From Rs1 sp038900335 (GTDB taxonomy: Bacteria; Pseudomonadota; Gammaproteobacteria; Pseudomonadales; Balneatricaceae): 64,000 nt of DNA. This document shows, piece by piece, positions 24,309 to 33,900 of this stretch. The stretch is from contig JBBMRB010000002.1 of the NCBI GenBank assembly GCA_038900335.1, forward strand, positions 124,001 through 188,000, in the 5' to 3' direction. A program made the position numbers and the translations under genes. The notes under the pieces are model-generated. The model saw nothing but the letters and a program-made list of their open reading frames with translations. It was not told the origin of the DNA and searched no databases. Within the stretch, counting starts at the first letter, position 1. Every line of letters begins with the position of its first letter.

Positions 24309-26993
24309 TTATTTCTTGGCCGCAGCTTTCTTAGTCGCAGTTTTTGTAGCCTCTGTTTTTTTAGCGGCGACTTTTTTAGGCTTAGGGATCTCTATATCCC
24401 AGCGGCTACCAGTATAAAAAGCTTTCCAACCACTGGCCTTACCGTCGACCTCAGTCATTACGTATTGCTCTTTTGTCTTACGAGAATAGCGAATAATCGT
24501 ATCATTACCCACATTATCTTTAACAGGAGCGCTAAATAAAAACTCATATTTAGGGTCTATAGCAGCTTGATGCGCTAAAATCTCGTGCACTTTAGGTGCT
24601 CTCGTTTCTCTATTTCTAGGAAATTTACTAGCAGCTAAAAACAAACCTGAGGCACCATCACGTAAAATGTAAGTATCTTCTACTTTTTCACATTCAAGCT
24701 CTGGCATAGGAACCGGATCCATTTTAGGGGGAGCCGCCTCACCATTTCGCAATAATTTACGCGTATTTTTACACTCTTCATTAGTACAGCCAAAGAACTT
24801 GCCAAAACGCCCGGTTTTAAGCTGCATTTCGTTTGAGCATTTATCACATTCAAGTACAGGCCCTTCATAACCTTTAATGCGATACTCACCAAACTCGACT
24901 TCAAAACCTGAACAGTCTGGGTTATTACCACAAACATGTAGTTTTCTATTTGTATCAACTAAATAACTATCCATTGCGCTGTCACAAATACCACAACGAC
25001 GCTTATTCATCAAAATTCTTGATTCTTCTTCGTCATCACCATCAATACTGACAACTTCATCACCTGATGTTAAGTTGACAGTCTCTTTGCAGCGCTCTTT
25101 AGGTGGCAAAGCATAACCAGAGCACCCTAGAAAGACGCCGGTGGTGCCGGTACGGATGGTCATTGCTCTAGAACAAACTTTACATTCTATATCAGTCAGT
25201 GTCGGCTCGTTTGGACGCATGCCGTTTTCGCCTGAAGCGATTGCTAACTTTTCAGTGAATTCACTATAAAACTCATCTAATAGCGCCTTCCACTCTTTAC
25301 TGCCATGGGCGACATCATCTAAGGCCGTTTCCATTCTAGCAGTAAAGCTATAATCCATTAGATCTGCAAAGTTTTCAGTGAGTCTCTCAACAACAATATC
25401 GCCCATTTTACAGGCATAAAAACGCTTATTTTGCGCTTCTACATAACCACGATCTTGTATCGTTGAAATAATAGAGGCGTATGTCGAAGGCCTACCAATA
25501 CCTTTTTTCTCTAACTCTTTAACTAAGCTTGCTTCCGTAAATCTTGCTGTCGGCTTAGTAAAGTGCTGTTTTGGCTCAAGCTCTAAAAGAGTGAGGATTT
25601 CACCTGATTTCACATCCGGTAAGATAATATCTTCATCTTTACCCGTCATTACACGGGTATAGCCATCAAAACGCAGAATGCGTCCCTTAGTTTGCAGCTC
25701 AAACTCATCTGCTTTTACCGTTATTCTTGAACTAGTATATAAAGCTGGCATCATTTGGCATGCCAAGAAGCGACGACGAATCAGCTCATACAGGCGCTCA
25801 GCGTCACGCTCCATAGCCACTAACTTAGTTGACTCGATATTCACATCTGAAGGGCGAATCGCTTCATGAGCCTCTTGTGCGCCCTCTTTGCTTGAATAAC
25901 TCTTCGCTTCTTCTGGCAAATATTTCTTACCGTAACTTTCAAGTATATACTCTCTACAAGCGGCTACTGCATCGCCACTTAAGTTAGTTGAGTCTGTACG
26001 CATATAAGTGATATAGCCAGCTTCATACAAGCGCTGCGCCATCATCATTGTTTTCTTAACACCAAAACCTAAACGCGTACTGGCAGATTGCTGCAAGGTT
26101 GACGTTATAAAAGGAGCTGATGGCTTACTGCTCGTGTCACGATCTTCACGCTTTACAACTTTAAACTCAGCTGATTCTAAAATATCTTTGTGTGCGTAAG
26201 TCTCTTCTTTATTGTCAGGTCTATAATTTTTATCTTGGTACTTAGCGACTTGAAAAGAAATTTCTGTTTTATCGGCACAAGCGGTCTTAGCTGCCATTTC
26301 CCAAAACTCTTCGGGGATAAAAGCTCTTATTTCTTTTTCACGGTCAACAACTAGCTTAACGGCAACGGATTGCACTCGACCAGCAGAAAGCCCACGCGCT
26401 ACTTTCTCCCAAAGAAGAGGTGATAGCATATAGCCAACAACCCTATCTAGAAAACGTCTAGCTTGCTGGGCATTAACACGGTGTATATCCAGCTCAGATG
26501 GTTTTTCAAATGCTTCTTGAATTGCTTTTTTCGTAATTTCGTTAAAAACAACACGACAATAGCGATCATCATCACCCCCTATTGTCTCTCTTAAATGCCA
26601 GGCGATAGCCTCCCCTTCTCTATCCAAATCGGTCGCTAGATAGATAGTGTCAGCATCTTTTGCCAATCTTTTAAGCTCATCAACTACTTTTTCTTTACCA
26701 GGTAGTACTTGATACTCAGCTCGCCAATCTTGATCAGGGTCTATACCCATGCGTGCAACAAGTTGAGTTTTTGCTTTTTTAGCTTTATAAACCACCTTAT
26801 CTTCAGGCGACATTTTACGAGTCAGCGCAGCTTGTTTAGCTCGCGCTTTAGGATCTGTTTTAGAGGCGCTTCCACTGGTAGGAAGATCTCTTATGTGCCC
26901 AACACTAGACTTTACAATAAACTGGTTGCCTAAATATTTATTGATTGTTTTAGCTTTAGCAGGGGACTCTACAATAACGAGCGACTTTCCCAT
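24309..26993 (-). CDS. topA: DNA topoisomerase I
   Basis: An 894-residue type IA topoisomerase. The Toprim domain opens with MGKSLVIVESPAKAKTI and includes TDLDREGEAIAW; the active tyrosine is Tyr330 in YITYMRTDST; KKGIGRPSTYASII lies further on. Three CxxC zinc ribbons (CKVC, CGIC, CDKC and partners) and a lysine-rich tail (AAKKTEATKTATKKAAAKK) close the protein. It relaxes negative supercoils. It ends a conserved block lexA-sulA-two small genes-topA. The gene is flanked by a terminator downstream and a 310-base divergent region upstream. Confidence 0.97.
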   Translation of the reverse strand: MGKSLVIVESPAKAKTINKYLGNQFIVKSSVGHIRDLPTSGSASKTDPKARAKQAALTRKMSPEDKVVYKAKKAKTQLVARMGIDPDQDWRAEYQVLPGKEKVVDELKRLAKDADTIYLATDLDREGEAIAWHLRETIGGDDDRYCRVVFNEITKKAIQEAFEKPSELDIHRVNAQQARRFLDRVVGYMLSPLLWEKVARGLSAGRVQSVAVKLVVDREKEIRAFIPEEFWEMAAKTACADKTEISFQVAKYQDKNYRPDNKEETYAHKDILESAEFKVVKREDRDTSSKPSAPFITSTLQQSASTRLGFGVKKTMMMAQRLYEAGYITYMRTDSTNLSGDAVAACREYILESYGKKYLPEEAKSYSSKEGAQEAHEAIRPSDVNIESTKLVAMERDAERLYELIRRRFLACQMMPALYTSSRITVKADEFELQTKGRILRFDGYTRVMTGKDEDIILPDVKSGEILTLLELEPKQHFTKPTARFTEASLVKELEKKGIGRPSTYASIISTIQDRGYVEAQNKRFYACKMGDIVVERLTENFADLMDYSFTARMETALDDVAHGSKEWKALLDEFYSEFTEKLAIASGENGMRPNEPTLTDIECKVCSRAMTIRTGTTGVFLGCSGYALPPKERCKETVNLTSGDEVVSIDGDDEEESRILMNKRRCGICDSAMDSYLVDTNRKLHVCGNNPDCSGFEVEFGEYRIKGYEGPVLECDKCSNEMQLKTGRFGKFFGCTNEECKNTRKLLRNGEAAPPKMDPVPMPELECEKVEDTYILRDGASGLFLAASKFPRNRETRAPKVHEILAHQAAIDPKYEFLFSAPVKDNVGNDTIIRYSRKTKEQYVMTEVDGKASGWKAFYTGSRWDIEIPKPKKVAAKKTEATKTATKKAAAKK

Positions 26994-27089
26994 CGGTTTA
27001 ATTTTCCTACTTTAGATCGGTTATAACATTGGTGCATATATAAGTGCTAATAGCGTTAGGGTCAAGCTCGCGCACCATTTTTCGTCACT

Positions 27090-27120
27090 ATTTACCAAAA
27101 AATAGCTTTTTTTGATAAAT
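27090..27120. repeat. AT-rich inverted repeat upstream of topA
   Basis: ATTTACCAAAAAA and its near complement TTTTTTGATAAAT (one mismatch) flank TAGC. It lies about 100 bases upstream of topA. Could be a terminator-like or supercoiling-sensitive element. Confidence 0.3.
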
Positions 27121-27264
27121 AGATAGACTTAAATATCAACAAATGAATTTTTAGTGTGCTTTATGAAACTATTATGATATTTAAAAATACTTACCTTCCC
27201 AAACTTAGATTTATTCTATTATAATCACTCAATTGTTTATCAATCTTATACTGCTGGAGCACTC

Positions 27265-27294
27265 ATTAAGTACTACTATCTACCAGTACTTAAT
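27265..27294 (+). promoter_or_regulatory. Hairpin in the 5' leader of the coiled-coil gene
   Basis: ATTAAGTACT and AGTACTTAAT are exact complements around a ten-base loop, ending nine bases before the ATG at 27304. It would overlap the ribosome landing zone in RNA, or be an operator in DNA. Confidence 0.45.
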
Positions 27295-27303
27295 CAATTA
27301 ATT

Positions 27304-28017
27304 ATGGATATTCTATTAATAGAAAATATTGGTTACATTATTGCAATTATATGCGTTGGTGTATTCGCAATTTCACTCAATTATTTTTTAACTAACCGCG
27401 AACAGGATATTAATAATAAAGAAGAGCGCTTGATATGGTTAAATGAGCAGGCAACTAGAACAATAGAGGCGATGAAAGCACTAAAAGAAGCGAGCTGCAA
27501 ACCTGAAATAATCGAAAAGCTCAATCAACATGTCACGTTACAAATTGAAGAAATCAGTACCCTGGCGCCTGATTCAGACATTATGAATCAAATCAACAAA
27601 AAGAAGGAAGTCACCGATAGCACAACGCCGACTGACATCCATTTACATAACGATCGAGAACTCAAACGCATACAGATATATATCACTTACACCGAGCGTC
27701 TCGTGAAGCAAATGGTCAAAACGCGCAACATCAACATGAAGCTGGGCAAAAGCTATATGAGTGAGCTGTACTGGTTAAACATAAGAAATGTTGTAGATGC
27801 GCACACCACACAAGCTAAGCGGGTCATAGGCTCTGCAGACAGCTTAACTGCCCTCTCACACCTAAAGCATGCAAAAGCTATTCTCTTTAGAGCACATGTC
27901 TCGCAGGCTCTTAAACAGGACCGTCTAGATGAGATTCAACGTATGGTCTTAGAAATAGAGCCACTAAAAGAGAAATACAGTGACCCTATTGACGAAGAGT
28001 TAGATAACTTCTATTAA
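27304..28017 (+). CDS. Membrane-anchored coiled-coil protein of unknown function
   Basis: 237 residues: a membrane segment at 8-30 (IGYIIAIICVGVFAISLNYF) and a long cytoplasmic, charged, helical region with heptad-like stretches at about 35-90 and 120-235. I do not recognise a catalytic domain. Its tail is acidic (DPIDEELDNFY). It is divergent from topA and its last 18 bases overlap the end of the DUF1653 gene on the other strand. No usual Shine-Dalgarno sequence is visible ahead of the ATG, but a perfect hairpin is. Confidence 0.65.
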   Translation: MDILLIENIGYIIAIICVGVFAISLNYFLTNREQDINNKEERLIWLNEQATRTIEAMKALKEASCKPEIIEKLNQHVTLQIEEISTLAPDSDIMNQINKKKEVTDSTTPTDIHLHNDRELKRIQIYITYTERLVKQMVKTRNINMKLGKSYMSELYWLNIRNVVDAHTTQAKRVIGSADSLTALSHLKHAKAILFRAHVSQALKQDRLDEIQRMVLEIEPLKEKYSDPIDEELDNFY

Positions 28018-28236
28018 TGCAAAACGATCGACTAGCACACCTTCAGGATTCGTTACTTTTTCATAAAACATGTCAAAAGGCCTTACCCAGAGCAACTGCT
28101 CGCCATAACAAGGCCTATATAAGACTAGCCATTGCTGCGTCTCTGAATGAATAACGATATCCTCAACCGTATATTCATTACCCTTATAATGGCGATATAA
28201 ACCTTTTTTAAACTCTTTAGGGATTGCAGTGTTCAC
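28000..28236 (-). CDS. DUF1653 domain protein
   Basis: A 78-residue single-domain protein: GLYRHYKGNEYTVEDIVIHSETQQWLVLYRP and the WVRPFDMFYEKV motif are the DUF1653 hallmarks. It is a small cytoplasmic beta-rich protein of unknown role. It follows the 167-residue gene by 14 bases on the same strand and its end overlaps the convergent coiled-coil gene by 18 bases. Confidence 0.8.
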   Translation of the reverse strand: MNTAIPKEFKKGLYRHYKGNEYTVEDIVIHSETQQWLVLYRPCYGEQLLWVRPFDMFYEKVTNPEGVLVDRFALIEVI

Positions 28237-28250
28237 GGGTATTCCTCAAA

Positions 28251-28754
28251 TCAAATAGTTTTAGTAATCATATCTTTTAACGCTAGTTTAATAGAATCCA
28301 GCTCCTGCTCATTTTTTTCAGCCCAAAATACCGAAACATGAATAGGTGTTGATTCAACGCCTACAACATCGTTAGGCATCGCTTGTAATATGCTGTTGAT
28401 TTTATCTAGCTGTACTGTAGTCATTGTGCGCTCACCTAACCCCCAACCCCAGCCTGCACACAAACCTTCACTTGAATTGCTCTCACACCTTACGATACGC
28501 CAGCTTTTCCAATCAGTATGTTGTTGCGCACCAATCTTCCCTCTTAGCAGACGATAAGCGACGCTAGACACGACTCTAGGCTCGACTTCGCCATGCTCAC
28601 GCGGATAAGTCAGTCTTGTTAACTGTACTTGAAAGCCCTGTTGTTTTGCCTGCATGCGCAGCGCTGCCAACATGCGATCTCTTTTGGTTGGCATCACCCA
28701 CATCACAGAGCCCATGATAGATAGCACTACAAAACCAATAATTAAATATTCCAT
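28251..28754 (-). CDS. Single-pass membrane protein of unknown function
   Basis: A 167-residue protein with an N-terminal membrane anchor at 3-22 (YLIIGFVVLSIMGSVMWVMP) and a soluble part rich in Trp (DWKSWRIVRCE, CAGWGWGLGE). Similar proteins in Pseudomonas are sometimes labelled 'YajC-like', but I see no YajC domain. It heads a two-gene unit with the DUF1653 gene. Confidence 0.55.
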   Translation of the reverse strand: MEYLIIGFVVLSIMGSVMWVMPTKRDRMLAALRMQAKQQGFQVQLTRLTYPREHGEVEPRVVSSVAYRLLRGKIGAQQHTDWKSWRIVRCESNSSEGLCAGWGWGLGERTMTTVQLDKINSILQAMPNDVVGVESTPIHVSVFWAEKNEQELDSIKLALKDMITKTI

Positions 28755-28953
28755 AAAACCGATCTCACTTTAAATCAATGTTGAAAGTAATGATGGCTGA
28801 TTAAAATAATTGATATTAATCAGCTTTTTTACATTATTTATGCGCTAAAACAATATTTATCACTATTTTTTTGTCGTATTCATATAACGCTTCATGACTC
28901 ACATTTGCTATGTTAGTATTTAATAACATTCACTAACAAGCAGGTAGATCATT

Positions 28954-29400
28954 ATGGTAGTTTATCCTAGAATTTTATTGGCAGTTGATCTTTCTGATGA
29001 ATCTGCTCAACTCATTGACAAAACACACAATGTAGCGATTAACAACAATGCGGAACTAACTGTTATCCACGTAATAGAGCCTCTTAGCTTTGCCTATGGC
29101 GGCGATGTTCCTATGGACTTGTCGACGACTCAAGATCAATTGTCAGAACATGCGACAAAAAACTTAGCCGATTTCTGCGAAAAATTAGATTACCCTGTTG
29201 CAGAACAGCTGGTGATAACAGGCCACACTGAGTCTGAAATACATCGAGTTGCAATGGAGAAATCTTGTGATTTGATCGTCGTAGGCAGCCATGGCAGACA
29301 CGGACTTGCTTTACTATTAGGCTCTACCGCTAACAGCGTATTACATGGCGCACCTTGTGATGTGCTAGCGGTACGTGTTTACGCAGAACCATCTGAGTAA
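28954..29400 (+). CDS. Universal stress protein A family
   Basis: A 148-residue single UspA domain starting YPRILLAVDLSDES and ending with the nucleotide-binding motif GSHGRHGLALLLGSTANSV. The G-x2-G-x9-G-S/T pattern suggests it can bind ATP, unlike E. coli UspA. The HVIEPLSFAYGGDVP segment matches the UspA subgroup of Pseudomonas-like bacteria. It is monocistronic and convergent with uup. Confidence 0.88.
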   Translation: MVVYPRILLAVDLSDESAQLIDKTHNVAINNNAELTVIHVIEPLSFAYGGDVPMDLSTTQDQLSEHATKNLADFCEKLDYPVAEQLVITGHTESEIHRVAMEKSCDLIVVGSHGRHGLALLLGSTANSVLHGAPCDVLAVRVYAEPSE

Positions 29401-29410
29401 CATGACAGAC

Positions 29411-29440
29411 AATGAACAGCACTGCTTAGTGTTGTTCATT
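29411..29440. terminator. Bidirectional hairpin between uspA-like gene and uup
   Basis: AATGAACAGCACT pairs with AGTGTTGTTCATT over 13 bases with a single G-U pair and a four-base loop. It sits between two convergent stop codons. There is no long T-run, so it is a moderate terminator at best. Confidence 0.6.
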
Positions 29441-29457
29441 ATTCGCCAATCAGACTA

Positions 29458-31329
29458 TTAACCTTCTAGCTCTACCCAGCGCTCCATTATTTCCTCTATT
29501 GCCATTTCAGCTGCTGCTAACTGCTCAAGTGTTGTTGCCACTTGCTTGCTTTCGCCTTGGTAAAAATCGGCACTAGATGTCTGCTCCTGCAGTTTTTCAA
29601 GCTCCTGCTCAGCAGTCTCTAAACGCTTAGGCATTTGATCTAACTCTTGCTGTAGCTTATAACTCAATTTTTTCTTTGCAGGCTTCTCAACTTTAGCGGC
29701 CTTTTTATCTGATGCCAGAGCAGGTGCTTTTGTCGATGCCCTCTCAACAGGTCTTTGACGCAACCAGTCTTTGTAGCCACCAACATAGGCATTGATTTGC
29801 CCCTCACCTTCAAACACTAAAGAGCTAGTTACGACATTATCTAGAAACGCTCTATCATGGCTTACTAGCAACACTGTGCCATTAAACTCTAATAATATTT
29901 CCTCTAGCAACTCCAAAGTCTCAACATCTAAATCATTGGTTGGCTCATCTAGTACCAATACATTGGCAGGCAAACTGAACAACTTAGCAAGCAATACACG
30001 GTTACACTCACCACCTGATAAAGCCTTAACTGGCGTTCTAGCGCGCTCAGGCGCAAACAAGAAATCATTTAAATAACTGATAATATGGCGGTTTTTACCG
30101 TTTATTTCGATCATTTCACGACCGCCAGCAATATTATCGACCACTGACTTCTCAGGCTCTAACTGCCCTCTCAATTGGTCAAAGTATGCGACTTCGACCT
30201 TAGTTCCCAACACAATTTTACCGCTATCAGCCTGCTCTTCACCCAAAATCAGTTTTAACAGTGAACTCTTACCTGCACCATTAGGGCCTATCAGACCAAT
30301 TCTATCACCGCGCTGCACATCTAAATCTAAATTACAGATGACTTTCTTATCACCGTAACTTAAATTAACGCCCTCTAAAGAAGCAACTAACTTCCCTGAC
30401 TTTGATGCCTCTTCAAAACTGAATTTAGCTTTACCTTGCCTATCAAGGCGGTTTGTTCTCTCATTTCTTAAGCTTTCTAGTGCACGTACTCGCCCTTCAT
30501 TACGGGTACGTCTCGCTTTTATTCCCTGTCTAATCCACACTTCTTCTTCTGCTAAGCGTTTATCAAACAAGGCGTTGTTGCGTGATTCTTGCTCAAGCAA
30601 GATGTCTTTCTGCTCAACATAACGCTCATAGTTACCGACAAATGAAGTCAATATACCTCTATCAAGCTCTACTATTCTGGTTGCTAGTGAATTAACCATT
30701 GATCTATCATGGGATACAAATAACAGGCCGCCTTTAAAATCTAACAGCTGTTTTTCTAACCATTCAATGGTCGTGATATCAAGATGGTTAGTTGGCTCAT
30801 CCAATAACAACAAATCAGGCTCTGTTACTAACGCAGCCCCTAACGCCGCTCTGCGGCGCCAACCACCGGAGAGTGAGCTCATTAATGCATTGCCATCCAG
30901 CTTTAGCTTAGTTAATACTCGCTCTACTTTTTGCTCAAGCATCCAGCCATCAACAGCTTCTAACTTAACTTGCAGCGTTTCTAATTTTTTAAGGCTGGCA
31001 TTGTCACTAAAATCAACAATAGAATCGTATTCTTTTCTCAGTGCAACAGCTTCACTTAGCCCTTGTGCAACAACATCCCAGACACTACGCTCATCCGCCG
31101 CTGGTAATATTTGGTTAAGTACTGATATTTTACAACTGGGGTCAATCCACACTTCACCGCCATCAAGATGAACATCTTTGGTAATAACTTTCATCAAAGT
31201 AGACTTGCCAGCACCATTTAAACCCACTAAACCGACCCTCTCACCTGGATCAATTAAAAAATCAACTTTTTCTAATAACGGTCTAGAACCAAAAGCAACA
31301 CTTGCTTTCTCTAATCTAATTAAGGGCAT
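29458..31329 (-). CDS. uup: ABC-F family ATPase Uup
   Basis: I start it at the ATG at 31329 (623 residues, MPLIRLEKASVAFGSRPLL); the frame extends 17 codons further without homology. Two ATP-binding cassettes are fused: Walker A GLNGAGKSTL and GPNGAGKSSL, signatures LSGGWRRRAAL and LSGGECNRVLL, and Walker B DEPTNHLD and DEPTNDLD. The linker and a C-terminal coiled coil (about 560-623) identify Uup rather than EttA. There is no membrane domain. Uup acts on ribosomes or DNA junctions and affects transposon excision. Confidence 0.92.
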   Translation of the reverse strand: MPLIRLEKASVAFGSRPLLEKVDFLIDPGERVGLVGLNGAGKSTLMKVITKDVHLDGGEVWIDPSCKISVLNQILPAADERSVWDVVAQGLSEAVALRKEYDSIVDFSDNASLKKLETLQVKLEAVDGWMLEQKVERVLTKLKLDGNALMSSLSGGWRRRAALGAALVTEPDLLLLDEPTNHLDITTIEWLEKQLLDFKGGLLFVSHDRSMVNSLATRIVELDRGILTSFVGNYERYVEQKDILLEQESRNNALFDKRLAEEEVWIRQGIKARRTRNEGRVRALESLRNERTNRLDRQGKAKFSFEEASKSGKLVASLEGVNLSYGDKKVICNLDLDVQRGDRIGLIGPNGAGKSSLLKLILGEEQADSGKIVLGTKVEVAYFDQLRGQLEPEKSVVDNIAGGREMIEINGKNRHIISYLNDFLFAPERARTPVKALSGGECNRVLLAKLFSLPANVLVLDEPTNDLDVETLELLEEILLEFNGTVLLVSHDRAFLDNVVTSSLVFEGEGQINAYVGGYKDWLRQRPVERASTKAPALASDKKAAKVEKPAKKKLSYKLQQELDQMPKRLETAEQELEKLQEQTSSADFYQGESKQVATTLEQLAAAEMAIEEIMERWVELEG

Positions 31330-31380
31330 GAAAAATCTCTGATAAAAATAAGGACAATGTATGTGAACTAAAATAATCAC

Positions 31381-31829
31381 GGCAAATCTAAACGCAAAGC
31401 AGCTCGCTTGATGCGGTTATCATTATATAAATATAACCGACAACTTAACGTTAATAAGAGGATCAAATAGCAACATCTAATTCGCCAGCAATTCTACCTC
31501 AGCAAAGGTTTAATTGCAGCGCTTTTCCGATTCTGTATAGCTCTAAAGTTTAACAGCAGTACAAATGGGCCATAAAACATCAAATGGACAGTAAAAAACC
31601 GATGAGAACAGGCGAAAAGCCAATATATACCGGCAATACCGAGCGAGCAAAATTTGCAACTTGAGCACTAAACACTTGTATTTATTAATGCATTATCAAT
31701 GAATAGCCATTGCGCCTATGCTATCTTTTATATATCGTCAAGGTTTGATTCTACTTCGCAATAGGCATTGTTTAATATTTCATCATTATCATGACGCATT
31801 ATTTATTTCACAACATAGGATATGACACA
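31381..31829. other. Intergenic region between uup and slt
   Basis: About 450 bases with no convincing gene. It holds the divergent promoters; TATGCTATCTTTTATATA near 31719 is promoter-like. Nothing else stands out. Confidence 0.4.
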
Positions 31830-33803
31830 GTGAACGGTTACTATTTTTCAAAACCATTAATACCTTCAATAACTTCGGCCTTTTTTATAGCGACACTCAG
31901 CCTCTCTTCATCCGTAACCGCTGCTGCGCCTACACAGCTAACAGCACAGCAAACACTTTATAAGCAAGCAGTGACTGCTTTTGATAAAAAAGATGCTAAA
32001 ACGGCTGACAACCTAACGAAAAAACTTGAAAACTATAGCCTATATCCCTATTTGCAATTAAAACAAATCAGACGTGATATTTATAACACAAGCGAAAAAG
32101 ATGTATTTAAATTCATCGAAAAGCACGCTAACACGCCACTAGCTAAAAAAGCACTAGGCTCTTATTTACAAAAACTAGCAAACCAAAAAAAGTGGAAAAC
32201 GTATATATCTACCTATAACAAACAGCCATTAACTAGTGCTTATTATCAATGCTATATGCTACAGGCACAAATTAACACGGGTAAAGGGAAACAGGTTTTA
32301 GCTGACATTGCAGACGTTTGGAATGTAAGCTATTCGCAGCCAAAATCTTGTGATCCTGTATTTGCTTACTGGCAAAAGAATGGAAAGCTGACTTCCAACA
32401 TCGCTTTTGATAGAAGCTGGAAAGCAATTAACAAGAAAAATTATGCTCTTGCCAAACACTTACAGAAAAAAGTAACTAAAGAAAACCAGCTGCAATCGCT
32501 GAATTTATTTTGGACATTACAAAAAGATGTCTCCTCTATCAGCGACAAAAAAACATTAAGCAAATCAACCTTGCACAATGCAGATTTAGCGGCATACGCC
32601 ATAAGAAAGCTAGCGATTAAAAAAGGTGATTTAGCACTAAGTACTTGGTTGCGCGATAGAGAGCGTTTTAGCTTTTCTGACGAACAAAAAGAATATTTAA
32701 ATGTTTACTTTGGCAACAAATTTGCCAAGAACACCTATTACAACCCAAAAGCACTCTCTATATTGCAAAAAATTGATCCAGCTTATCAACATAACGAAGT
32801 CAGCGAATGGAAAGTAAGACAGGCACTGATTAGCCAAGACTGGAAAAACGTCGTTAAACTTATTAAAAAAATGCCTAGCGAGCTGCAACAAGAAAACAGA
32901 TGGGTATATTGGCTAGAGACCGCTAAACAAAAATCTAATCCTAAGAAATACCAAGCAAATTATGACAAAATAATTAACGAACGTGATTTTTATAGCTTCA
33001 TTGCAGCCCATCTATCAGACAAGCCATTGCAATTAAACGATAAATCCACTGAAATTGACAACAAAACACATACCAGCTTATTAAAAATGCCCAGTGTACA
33101 GCGAATGGCTGAATTTGTGCAATTAGGCTATACCTCAAGCGCTTACCAAGAGTGGAACTCACTGAGAAAACAGCTGACAAATGAGCAGAACATTGCCATG
33201 GGATATATTGCTAGCCAGTGGGGCTGGCATATCCAAGGCATTCGCATAGCAGCCAAATTTAAAGCTTGGGATGAGCTAGGCATGCGTTTTCCTCGATCAG
33301 AAAATAAGTTATTTGCAAAATTAGGTAATGAAAGAAAAATTGGCGAGACTTGGCCCGTTGCCATTGCAAGACAGGAAAGTGCTTACAATCAACACGCCAA
33401 GTCCTCAGCAGGTGCCAGGGGCTTCATGCAGCTAATGCCAGCGACGGCTAAACAGACAGCAAAGAAATATGATATTGATTACAAAGATAAAGATGATTTA
33501 TTCGACCCTACTACCAACATTTCTTTAGGCACAGCTTACTTAAGCGAAATGCTAGGAAAATTTGGCAGTAAAGCCTATGCAAGTGCAGGCTATAATGCAG
33601 GCCCACACAGAGTTGATCGCTGGTTAAAATCTAGAGGAAAACTACCGTTAGACATATGGATTGAAACCATTCCGTTTAATGAGACGAGAGGCTATGTACA
33701 AAATGTCTTAACTTACTCTGCTATATATGACTTACTTGAAGGCAAAAAGGCTGTCATGTTTAATAAGAAAGACACGGCAAAACTAACGCTAAACCAAAGC
33801 TAG
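31830..33803 (+). CDS. slt: Soluble lytic murein transglycosylase
   Basis: A GTG at 31830 with AGGA nine bases upstream gives 657 residues and a normal Sec signal (MNGYYFSKPLIPSITSAFF, cleavage after SVTAAA); an ATG at 31791 has no ribosome-binding site. A long alpha-helical U-shaped superhelix (about 35-490) is followed by the C-type lysozyme-like SLT domain with catalytic Glu516 in ARQESAYN, GARGFMQLMPATA and ASAGYNAGPHRV. It cleaves peptidoglycan strands in the periplasm to 1,6-anhydromuropeptides. Length and order match Slt70. Confidence 0.93.
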   Translation: MNGYYFSKPLIPSITSAFFIATLSLSSSVTAAAPTQLTAQQTLYKQAVTAFDKKDAKTADNLTKKLENYSLYPYLQLKQIRRDIYNTSEKDVFKFIEKHANTPLAKKALGSYLQKLANQKKWKTYISTYNKQPLTSAYYQCYMLQAQINTGKGKQVLADIADVWNVSYSQPKSCDPVFAYWQKNGKLTSNIAFDRSWKAINKKNYALAKHLQKKVTKENQLQSLNLFWTLQKDVSSISDKKTLSKSTLHNADLAAYAIRKLAIKKGDLALSTWLRDRERFSFSDEQKEYLNVYFGNKFAKNTYYNPKALSILQKIDPAYQHNEVSEWKVRQALISQDWKNVVKLIKKMPSELQQENRWVYWLETAKQKSNPKKYQANYDKIINERDFYSFIAAHLSDKPLQLNDKSTEIDNKTHTSLLKMPSVQRMAEFVQLGYTSSAYQEWNSLRKQLTNEQNIAMGYIASQWGWHIQGIRIAAKFKAWDELGMRFPRSENKLFAKLGNERKIGETWPVAIARQESAYNQHAKSSAGARGFMQLMPATAKQTAKKYDIDYKDKDDLFDPTTNISLGTAYLSEMLGKFGSKAYASAGYNAGPHRVDRWLKSRGKLPLDIWIETIPFNETRGYVQNVLTYSAIYDLLEGKKAVMFNKKDTAKLTLNQS

Positions 33804-33815
33804 CTGTCTCATTTA

Positions 33816-33843
33816 GCACCTAAGCAACGACAAGCTTAGGTGC
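33816..33843. repeat. Hairpin between slt and tatD
   Basis: GCACCTAAGC and GCTTAGGTGC pair exactly over ten bases with an eight-base loop, 13 bases past the slt stop. No T-run follows; probably an mRNA end or processing stem. Confidence 0.6.
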
Positions 33844-33900
33844 AACTTCCCTTACAACCCTAGCACTCACTTTTTTCATCTTAAAACGCACGGTATAAAA

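Larger units (their letters stand above)
26994..27303. other. Divergent intergenic region between topA and a coiled-coil gene
   Basis: 310 bases of AT-rich sequence holding promoters in both directions. It contains an imperfect 13-base inverted repeat (27090-27120) and the perfect hairpin at 27265-27294 listed separately. No gene or RNA recognised. Confidence 0.5.
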
